In this document: positions 55,401 to 63,941 of the stretch, piece after piece
How positions within the stretch are numbered: the stretch's first letter is position 1
How the letters are laid out: each line of letters begins with the position of its first letter
Assembly (NCBI GenBank): GCA_026874595.1
Contig: CM049307.1
Location: 1-64,000 of the forward strand
DNA: 64,000 nt
Origin: Sipunculus nudus
Lineage: Eukaryota > Annelida > Sipuncula > Golfingiida > Sipunculidae
Direction: 5' to 3'
Notes under the pieces: model-generated
What the model was told of the DNA's origin: nothing
The model's input: only the letters and a program-made list of their open reading frames with translations
Databases searched by the model: none
Made by a program: the position numbers and the translations under genes

Positions 55401-58400
55401 GCATATCTGTGGCCTATAGGGCATGTCACCGTGAAATCGCGAAATCTCATTCGACGAGAAACGGTGCGAGATTTTGCAAGATTTTTGGTTGGATCACCGA
55501 GGACTCACCAAGGGCTACAAGATGCAAAAATTTTGACCTCTCTAGCATAAAAACTGACAGTGTTAGAAGCTGAAAACTGCATATTTTCAAAATTCAAAGG
55601 TTTTACCCCAAAAATAGAGAAACCTGGCAATAGCGCACTTTGGCACCTATGCGCAAAAATAAGCCCATGGACCCTAGTTTAAGGTGCTGTGATGGAAATG
55701 GCCCAATGTTTAATAGTTCTGGATGTATAGCACCAAAACAAATTTTCATGTTTTTTCATCTGCAACGCCCCCTGGCGGCCATTTCCAAAATCTGAAAAAC
55801 CCGTTTCGAGATATTCTTATGTTACATAAAATATCTCAGAATCAGTAAAATTGCTGCAAATTTGAAAAATATCACGAAATTCCATGATTTCTCCCCAAAA
55901 TTGCGTAACCATGGTAACAGCGAAATGAGGCAATTTTGCAGTGTTGGAAGTGGCCATGCAGTGGCAAATAAAACGGGCTACAGATTAAGTGCCTACGGCT
56001 ATTTTTGACGAAGGTATGAAGAAAAAACCGTTTTTGAGCTTTTTGGTGACCCTGACCTTGACCCTTGACCGATCATGACCAAAAACAATAGGCTCCGAGA
56101 AGAACCGATTATACACTCTATCTATCAGTTTCAGGACGATTGGTGCAAAATTGTGGCCTGTAGAGCGGGGACATACAGACAAACAAACAAACGGAACTGA
56201 TCAACATACTTGTCGAAATCTCTGATTCCGGCAAGCAATAAACTATAACGCGACAGAAATGGCAAACCGGCCCGCAAAGAGTGCCTGTGGTCACTTATTT
56301 TATACGGCGAACGCAATAATTTTTGCAGTCACGGGAAAGCGTGTCTGTCTTTCATACTAAAACGCGTGCATGCATGCGTAATGGCATATGTATTTGTGCA
56401 TGCGGGTTTTAATTTTTACAAAGTTGCTAAAATTTGTGGGGACCGTGTATGATTAAACAAAAGAGGTCATGGGCAGAAAGGCCATGAAACGCCAATTCAT
56501 ATGGTGTGCAGTTTATGTACCTAAAATGTGTAGTTTTGGAGATATGGTTAAACAATGATAGTAGGTACGGGGTTGCAGTGCAGCGCCCCCTAGCGGTAAT
56601 TTTCCAGAAACTGAACAATTGCTTTCGAGATATTAGTGTATGACGTAACATGTATCATTTTCAAACGGATGCCTGCATATCTGTGGCCTATAGGGCATGT
56701 CACCGTGAAATCGCGAAATCTCATTCGACGAGAAACGGTGCGAGATTTTGCAAGATTTTTGGTTGGATCACCGAGGACTCACCAAGGGCTACAAGATGCA
56801 AAAATTTTGACCTCTCTAGCATAAAAACTGACAGTGTTAGAAGCTGAAAACTGCATATTTTCAAAATTCAAAGGTTTTACCCCAAAAATAGAGAAACCTG
56901 GCAATAGCGCACTTTGGCACCTATGCGCAAAAATAAGCCCATGGACCCTAGTTTAAGGTGCTGTGATGGAAATGGCCCAATGTTTAATAGTTCTGGATGT
57001 ATAGCACCAAAACAAATTTTCATGTTTTTTCATCTGCAACGCCCCCTGGCGGCCATTTCCAAAATCTGAAAAACCCGTTTCGAGATATTCTTATGTTACA
57101 TAAAATATCTCAGAATCAGTAAAATTGCTGCAAATTTGAAAAATATCACGAAATTCCATGATTTCTCCCCAAAATTGCGTAACCATGGTAACAGCGAAAT
57201 GAGGCAATTTTGCAGTGTTGGAAGTGGCCATGCAGTGGCAAATAAAACGGGCTACAGATTAAGTGCCTACGGCTATTTTTGACGAAGGTATGAAGAAAAA
57301 ACCGTTTTTGAGCTTTTTGGTGACCCTGACCTTGACCCTTGACCGATCATGACCAAAAACAATAGGCTCCGAGAAGAACCGATTATACACTCTATCTATC
57401 AGTTTCAGGACGATTGGTGCAAAATTGTGGCCTGTAGAGCGGGGACATACAGACAAACAAACAAACGGAACTGATCAACATACTTGTCGAAATCTCTGAT
57501 TCCGGCAAGCAATAAACTATAACGCGACAGAAATGGCAAACCGGCCCGCAAAGAGTGCCTGTGGTCACTTATTTTATACGGCGAACGCAATAATTTTTGC
57601 AGTCACGGGAAAGCGTGTCTGTCTTTCATACTAAAACGCGTGCATGCATGCGTGATGGCATATGTATTTGTGCATGCGGGTTTTAATTTTTACAAAGTTG
57701 CTAAAATTTGTGGGGACCGTGTATGATTAAACAAAAGAGGTCATGGGCAGAAAGGCCATGAAACGCCAATTCATATGGTGTGCAGTTTATGTACCTAAAA
57801 TGTGTAGTTTTGGAGATATGGTTAAACAATGATAGTAGGTACGGGGTTGCAGTGCAGCGCCCCCTAGCGGTAATTTTCCAGAAACTGAACAATTGCTTTC
57901 GAGATATTAGTGTATGACGTAACATGTATCATTTTCAAACGGATGCCTGCATATCTGTGGCCTATAGGGCATGTCACCGTGAAATCGCGAAATCTCATTC
58001 GACGAGAAACGGTGCGAGATTTTGCAAGATTTTTGGTTGAATCACCGAGGACTCACCAAGGGCTACAAGATGCAAAAATTTTGACCTCTCTAGCATAAAA
58101 ACTGACAGTGTTAGAAGCTGAAAACTGCATATTTTCAAAATTCAAAGGTTTTACCCCAAAAATAGAGAAACCTGGCAATAGCGCACTTTGGCACCTATGC
58201 GCAAAAATAAGCCCATGGACCCTAGTTTAAGGTGCTGTGATGGAAATGGCCCAATGTTTAATAGTTCTGGAGGTATAGCACCAAAACAAATTTTCATGTT
58301 TTTTCATCTGCAACGCCCCCTGGCGGCCATTTCCAAAATCTGAAAAACCCGTTTCGAGATATTCTTATGTTACATAAAATATCTCAGAATCAGTAAAATT

Positions 58401-58788
58401 GCTGCAAATTTGAAAAATATCACGAAATTCCATGATTTCTCCCCAAAATTGCGTAACCATGGTAACAGCGAAATGAGGCAATTTTGCAGTGTTGGAAGTG
58501 GCCATGCAGTGGCAAATAAAACGGGCTACAGATTAAGTGCCTACGGCTATTTTTGACGAAGGTATGAAGAAAAAACCGTTTTTGAGCTTTTTGGTGACCC
58601 TGACCTTGACCCTTGACCGATCATGACCAAAAACAATAGGCTCCGAGAAGAACCGATTATACACTCTATCTATCAGTTTCAGGACGATTGGTGCAAAATT
58701 GTGGCCTGTAGAGCGGGGACATACAGACAAACAAACAAACGGAACTGATCAACATACTTGTCGAAATCTCTGATTCCGGCAAGCAACA
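52366..58788. repeat. Satellite family B, subfamily beta (five monomers of 1274 bp)
   Basis: Bodies start at 52420, 53694, 54968, 56242 and 57516, exactly 1274 bp apart. Diagnostic differences from alpha include GCAATAATTT for GCTATAATTT, TTTGTGGGG, GGTGTGCAG, TTCCAGAAACT, ATTTTCAAACGG, GAGGACTCAC, GACAGTGTT, AAATATCACG and CTATCAGTTTC. The third and fourth units share two private variants (CATGCGTAATGG and CTGGATGTAT), so they are a recent duplicate pair. The second has ATTAATTGCC and the fifth GGTTGAATCACC. Confidence 0.97.
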
Positions 58789-58866
58789 AACAAACATTGT
58801 GACAAACAGACATAGGCAACTGACCAACATGCTTGCCGAAATCGAAGATTTCCGGCAAGCAACAAG
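58789..58866. repeat. Solo tail of a third type (C) at the right end of the satellite block
   Basis: After the last B-beta hairpin (58757-58783) comes one more tail: CAAA words, then ACAGACATAGGCAACTGACC, then a hairpin at 58831-58860 with arms GCTTGCCGAAATC and GATTTCCGGCAAGC, almost perfectly paired apart from a one-base bulge. It resembles the A tail more than the B tail. No body of a C unit follows; unique sequence starts at once. It could be the 3' end of the founding element copy. Confidence 0.85.
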
Positions 58867-59230
58867 GCTCATGCTTCCTTTTTGTGTTTAATTAAACATG
58901 GCACTTCACAGTTCGAGGAGGCGCATTTTTTTTTCCTAAACTGACGATAATGCACCACGCGACTGAACAGCGCTAATACCTCTTTGTGGCTTTTCACACT
59001 AGCACACACACACACACTCATATAGGTTGTGGCTGTTCAACGAATACTCAGTGGCGCAGTGTCTTGCCCAACCTGCCTTCTCTAGGTCCAATGGAAGGCA
59101 GTTTACTGCCACCTACATACAAATGAAGAACAAAATTAGTGATGATTAAGTTGATTGTATTGAAAAACAGAACAACTAATCCATTGTGTTCAACGTGACA
59201 GTATCATTAATTTTGAGCCACGTAAACATT
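58867..59230. other. Unique non-coding stretch with a short CA repeat
   Basis: No gene is seen here. There is a T-run near 58926-58934, a (CA)8 microsatellite at 59003-59018 and a small perfect hairpin GGCAGT-TT-ACTGCC near 59097. No exon matching the part of an esterase expected just before the exon at 61025 was found on the plus strand. Confidence 0.6.
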
Positions 59231-60990
59231 GATCGTCAATGTGTTCTATGCGGCGGACGTCCTGTACAGCTTCGATCACAATCTTAAGTGTCTTAGTATG
59301 ACAGTGCTTCCCGTGACAGTGTCATGAATGTTGATCCATTTATACATTAATCGTCACAGTGTGTTCCATGCGGCGGACGTCCCGTACATCTTCAACAACA
59401 AGTGTCTGAGTATAGGCGACGGACGTCCCGTACATCTTAAAGTGTCTGAGTGTTCCCCTTGACAGTTTCATGAATGTTGATCCAAGTTTACATTGATCAT
59501 CAAAGTTTTTTTTTTTGCGGCGGACGTCCCGTACATCTTCAACAACAAGTGTCTGAGTGTGGGAGTGTACCCCTTGACAGTGTCATGAATGTTGATCCAC
59601 GTTTACATTAATCATCAAAGTGTTTGTCTTTTTCGTGGCGGACGTCCCGTACATCTTCGACAACAAGTGTCTGAGTATGGGAGTGTTCCCCTTGACAGTG
59701 TCATGAATGTTGATCCACGTTTACATTGATCATCAAAGTGTGATCCTTGCGGCGGACGTCCCGTACATCTTCGACAACAAGTGTCTGAATATGGGAGTGT
59801 ACCCCTTGACAGTGTCTTGAATGTTGATCCACGTTTACATTGATCATCAAAGTGTGTTCCTTGCGGCGGACGTCCCGTACATCTTCGACAACAAGTGTCT
59901 GAGTATGGAAGTGTACCCCTTGACAGTGTCATGAATGTTGATCCACGTTTACATTGATCATCAAAGTGTGTTCCTTGCGGCGGACGTCGCGTACATCTTC
60001 GACAACAAGTGTCTGAGTATGGAAGTGTACCCCTTGACAGTGTCATGAATATTGATCCACGTTTACATTGATCATCAAAGTGTATTCCTTGCGGCGGACG
60101 TCCTGTACATCTTCGACAACAAGTGTCTGAGTATATATGAGTGTACCCCTTGACAGTTTCATGAATGTTGATCCACGTTTATATTGATCATCAAATTGTT
60201 TTTTTTAGCGTCGGACGTCCCGTACATCTTCGACAAGTGTCTGAGTACTGGAGTGCTCCCCGTGACAGTGTCATAAATGCTGATCCACATACACATTGAT
60301 GTCAAAGTGTGTTCCAAGCGGCGGACGTCCCGTATATCTTCGACAACAAGTGTCTGACTATTAGAGTGTACCCCTTGACAGTGTCATGAATGCTGATCCA
60401 TATATACATTGATCATAAATGTGTGTTTCTTTTGCGGCGGACGTCCCGTACATCTTTGGCTACAAGTGTCTGAGAGTGGGAGTGTTCCCCGTGACAGTTT
60501 CATTAATGTTGATCCACGTTTACATTGATCATCAAAGTGTGTTCCATGCGGCGGACGTCCCGTACATCTTCGACAACAAGTGTCTGACTATTGGAGTGTA
60601 CCCCTTGACAGTGTCATGAATGCTGATCCATATATACATTGATCATAAATGTGTGGGTTTTTTTTCGCGGCGGACGTCCCGTACATCTTCGACAACAAGT
60701 GTCTGACTATTGGAGTGTACCTCTTGACAGTGTCATGAATGCTGATCCATATATACATTGATCATAAATGTGTGGGTTTTTTTCGCGGCGGACGTCCCGT
60801 ACATCTTCGACAACAAGTGTTTGAGTACTGGAGTGCTCCCCGTGACAGTGTCATAAATGCTGATCCACATACACATTGATCGTCAAAGTGTGTTCCAAGC
60901 GGCGGACGTCCCGTACATCTTCTAACACAAGTGTCTAAGTATCACGAGTGTTCCCCTTGACAGTTTCATGAATGCTGATCCACGTATACA
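59231..60990 (+). repeat. Minisatellite of about 115 bp built on the acceptor-side edge of esterase exon A
   Basis: About 16 units. The core GCGGCGGACGTCC lies near 59250, 59370, 59415 (a short partial unit), 59517, 59636, 59749, 59863, 59977, 60091, 60207, 60318, 60433, 60548, 60667, 60785 and 60900, and its counterpart in the true exon near 61037. Spacing is mostly 113-119 bp. Each unit joins about 35 bp of exon start (coding VFHAADVPYIF in intact copies) to intron sequence (CTTGACAGTGTCATGAATG and on to ACATTGATCATCAAAG). The genuine copy differs by a pyrimidine-rich insert (CTGCCCCCTGTTG) before its acceptor. Several units have runs of T replacing the GTTCC word. Long open frames on either strand here are products of the repetition. 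Confidence 0.93.
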
Positions 60991-61024
60991 TTGATTTTAT
61001 ATGACTGCCCCCTGTTGTATCAAG

Positions 61025-61199
61025 GTGTGTTCCATGCGGCGGACATCCCGTACATCTTCGGCCACCCTCACATCATGAACAACCCGGGGGTGGAGAACGA
61101 TGTGGAGATGGAAGTCATTGCTCTGATCCCGTGGACGCAGGCCGACCTGGACTACTCCGAATTCTGGTTAACCATGATGGCAAACTTCGCCAAATACGG
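61025..61199 (+). CDS. Carboxylesterase/cholinesterase-like protein, internal exon A (catalytic His region)
   Basis: The exon codes for about 58 residues beginning GVFHAADIPYIFGHP and ending ANFAKYG. In type-B carboxylesterases and cholinesterases this is the block holding the catalytic histidine (GVxHxxExxYVFG; the triad is Ser-Glu/Asp-His). The candidate His is codon 61033-61035. The segment ending NFAKYG matches the conserved WxNFAxxG helix, although the usual Trp is Met here. The acceptor AG is at 61023-61024 after a pyrimidine-rich stretch; the donor GTATGT starts at 61200. The exon enters with two bases completing a codon and leaves after two bases of a Gly codon, which the next exon completes. 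The substrate cannot be told from this part. Upstream exons, including the nucleophile-elbow Ser, are not in the window, so this could be an intact gene with a very long intron or a fragment. Confidence 0.85.
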
Positions 61200-61426
61200 G
61201 TATGTTAATACATATAACATTGGTACTTGGCTGTAAGACATTAATTATTACAAATGATCCTTTATGTTATTTTCAATGTGGAGATGATTTTATTTATTTA
61301 CAAATGAAGATGAGACCTTGGTGATTATGCTGTCACTTTTTTATTGAACTTGGCCCTATGGGGAAGTGAGTGCGAGTTACAAAAGAATAATATGAGATAT
61401 TAACAAAATATCATAAATATCTGCAG
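61200..61426 (+). other. Intron between esterase exons A and B (227 bp, phase 2)
   Basis: It starts GTATGTTAAT and ends ATCTGCAG. It is AT-rich with TTTATTTATTTA-like stretches and contains no copy of either minisatellite, although both outer boundaries of the exon pair are repeated many times. Confidence 0.85.
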
Positions 61427-61623
61427 GAACCCAACCCCTATCCCAGTGAAGGCTCCTGGCCGTAACGAGGCTGTAACGTGGAAGCCATTCACCTTTGAGG
61501 GCTTGTCTTACCTTAACGTGACCAAGGAGGAAGTAACATTGAGGGACAGTTGGCACCAGAAGCAACACGCCATGTGGCAGGAGTACATGCCGTATATCAT
61601 GGAGGGAGACCATGGCGAGTCAG
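61427..61623 (+). CDS. Carboxylesterase/cholinesterase-like protein, exon B (C-terminal part of the fold)
   Basis: The exon codes for about 65 residues: GNPTPIPV at the start (the G codon is shared with exon A), then VTWKPFTFEGLSYLNV and SWHQKQHAMWQEYMPYI. In the esterase family the catalytic-His block is followed by NFAxxGNPN, then a W-P-x-Y/F segment with YL, and a final helix near the C-terminus containing xFW; WKPF, SYLNV and AMWQEYMPYI fit these in order and spacing. The exon ends GAGTCA-G with a strong donor GTACGT at 61624, in phase 1. If the donor is not used the frame reads on for about 19 codons to TGA at 61677-61679. No following exon could be fixed in the window. The family call is firm; the subfamily (cholinesterase, juvenile-hormone-esterase-like, neuroligin-like) is open. 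Confidence 0.83.
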
Positions 61624-62666
61624 GTACGTATTGTCTCTCTCAGTGGTTAAAGCAGATTGGAGCTAAAACGGTATTCTGACTCCAGGGCGAGTCAGGTACG
61701 TATTGTCTCAATGTTCAAAGCAGATTGAAACTAAAACGGTATTATGCCGTATATCATGGAGTGAGAGGACGGCGAGTCAGGTACGTATTGTCTCAGTGGT
61801 CTAAACAGATTGAAGCTAAAACGGTATTATGCCGTATATTATGGAGTGAGACCACGGCGAGTCAGGTACGTATTGTCTCAATGTTCAAAGCAGATTGAAG
61901 CTAGAACGGTATTATGCCGTATATCGTGAAGAGAGACCGCGGCGAGTCAGTTACATATTATCTCAATGTTCAAAGCAGATTGAAGCTAAAACGGTATTAT
62001 GCCGTAAATGATGGAGTGAGTCCGCGGCGAGCCAGGTACGTATTGTCTCAGTGGTCTAAACAGATTGAAGCTAAAACGGTATTATGCCGTATATTATGGA
62101 GTGAGACCACGGCGAGTCAGGTACGTATTGTCTCAATGTTCAAAGCAGATTGAAGCTAGAACGGTATTATGCCGTATATCATGGAGAGAGACTGCGGCGA
62201 GTCAGGTACGTATTGTCTCAATGTTCAAAGCAGATTGAAGCTAAAACGGTATTATGCCGTATATCATGGAGTGAGACCGCGGCGAGTCATGTAGGTATTG
62301 TCTCAATGGTCAAAGCAGATTGAAGCTAAAACGGTATTGTGCCGTATATCATGGAGTGAGACCGCGTCGAGTCAGGTACGTATTGTCTTAGTGGTCAAAG
62401 CAGGTTAAAACTTAAACGGTATTATGCCGTATATCATGGAGTGAGACCACGGCGAGTCAGGTACGTATTGTCTCAATGTTCAAAGCAGATTGAAGCAAAA
62501 ACGGTATTACGCCGTATATAATGGAGTGAGACCACGGCAAGTCAGGTACGAATTGTCTCTGTGGTCAAAGCAGATTGAAACTAAAACGGTATTATGCCGT
62601 ATATCATTGAGTGTGACCACATCGAGTCAGGTACGTATTGTCTCAATGGTCAAACAGATTGAAGCG
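61624..62666 (+). repeat. Minisatellite of 85 bp built on the donor-side edge of esterase exon B
   Basis: After a first short unit of 72 bp, the donor word GTACG or its variant recurs at 61696, 61781, 61866, 61951, 62036, 62121, 62206, 62291, 62376, 62461, 62546 and 62631, exactly 85 bp apart with no indel. Each unit contains about 40 bp copied from the exon end (from ATGCCGTATATCATGGAG to GGCGAGTCAG), then the donor and about 45 bp of intron (TATTGTCTCAATGTTC to CTAAAACGGTATT). Two units have a damaged donor (TTACAT at 61951, GTAGGT at 62291); the rest keep GTACGT or a near match. The copies carry TGA where the exon has GGA. Confidence 0.95.
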
Positions 62667-63314
62667 AATGAACGTTCCTGTGTGCTACACAGACAAATGT
62701 ATGTCACAGTTCACCAACTCCAAGGTTGAATAACCCGTAAACTTTTGAACAAAAGCATTCCCTAACATTAGTAAATGGTCATGGCCTCCAGCCACAAGAC
62801 GATTCTATAGAAACCTTAATATTAAAACACTTAACTGTGACACGGAATATTTTTTAAATTAACAGTTTATTCCTTAGATGTTATCCTATCCCTCCTATCG
62901 TTATCCTATCCACACATTTCGTCAAAATCCTTTCATATCTCTCTGAGTTAAATTACAGATCGCAAACCAAAATAACGAATCACAATGAAAGCATAATAGT
63001 TCGCCACCTGGCTTAGGTTTAATAAGGTACAGGCGTTTTCGATGTGTTTTCAACAATATGACAGTGCGAATTCCTTGTTGATAAAACAAATGTAAACATG
63101 AAAGGTATGAATGTATGTGTTTATATGTGTGTGTAAGAAGGTTTCGCCTGGCTTATCATTTTTTCGTCCAGGTATTTGACATGACGATGCAGGTCTCAAA
63201 CGTATACAGGTACAACAGGTACAACTGGTTGTGTGTGGAACCAACCCTGGTTGTGTGTGGAAAGCTTTAAAACACATACTGCCTTCGAAAACCTCCTCGA
63301 ATAAAGAAAGCTGA
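62667..63314. other. Unannotated AT-rich stretch
   Basis: No convincing exon is seen. Visible elements are a repeated TTATCCTATCC word near 62881-62912, a TG-rich stretch near 63115-63135, a tandem ACAGGTACA near 63206-63223 and a 16 bp direct repeat CTGGTTGTGTGTGGAA at 63225-63240 and 63247-63262. A pyrimidine tract with AG at 63170-63171 resembles a splice acceptor but leads to a stop after two codons in the phase needed. Confidence 0.5.
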
Positions 63315-63941
63315 AAGATTGACCCTGGTAAATTTAACCATTACTTTACTTCTGTTGGAAAAAATATTAACGATAAATTTCCGAAAACAATATTTACCTG
63401 CGATCATATTGTTAACCCGAATTTGGAATCTTTTGATTTTAATTCAGTTTCGAGTCAATTTGTTTTATCACAGTTGTTGAAAGTTAACTCCAGTATGAAA
63501 GAAGATTTACTGGGAATGTCAGGATTTTTCCTTAAGATAGCCGCACCTTATATTTCAGCTCCATTAGCCCACATATTTAACATCTCACTTCAAACCGGCG
63601 AGTTTCCAGCAGATTGGAAGACCGCTAGGATCACTCCTATATACAAAGGATCTGGATGTAAGGATGATCCAAATAACTACCGACCGATCTCAGTTATAGG
63701 CCATGTGCCAAAAATAATAGAACAATTCGTTAAATCGCGCCTCATTACGTTTTTTGAAAGTAATAATCTGTTTTCGGATAAACAATTCGCTTATCTTCCT
63801 AATCGTTCAACTTCATTTGCCTTGCACAGCATAATTGACGAATGCTTAATCAGTCTTAATAACAATAATGTTACCGCTGCATGTTTCCTCGATGTAAAAA
63901 AAGGTTTTGATAGCCTTGATCACACTGTCTTACAAAAATGA
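63315..63941 (+). pseudogene. LINE ORF2 reverse transcriptase, 5' truncated and frameshifted
   Basis: About 208 sense codons, then TGA at 63939-63941. NYRPIS is at 63675-63692 and the first catalytic Asp candidate, in FLDVKKGFD, at 63891-63893; the usual KAFD reads KGFD. Right after the stop, another frame (from 63941 to the window end) reads YGIKGIPLMWFENYL, the expected next RT segment. One base is therefore missing in the A-run at 63933-63937. This copy could not make a full protein unless the loss is a sequencing error. There is no Met at the start of the open region, so no true start is assigned. Confidence 0.82.

Noticed and set aside
58831-58875. Classical Helitron 3' end (hairpin followed by CTRR)
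   Set aside because: A hairpin is present but the bases after it (AACAAGG) do not give CTRR close by. Only a looser Helentron-like or other hairpin-ended origin can be suggested.
59615-60046. 143-codon minus-strand open frame with a Cys/Arg-rich repeated pattern
   Set aside because: It is the antisense reading of four minisatellite units of about 114 bp (a multiple of three), which keeps the frame open by chance.
59231-62666. CRISPR-like regular repeats
   Set aside because: Whole units repeat with no unique spacers, units are 85-115 bp, and exons with introns and a LINE show eukaryotic DNA.
63172-63179. Possible terminal esterase exon after the acceptor-like TTTTTTCGTCCAG
   Set aside because: In the phase set by exon B it would add Gly and Ile and then stop. 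That is possible, but nothing else supports it and transcripts would be needed.
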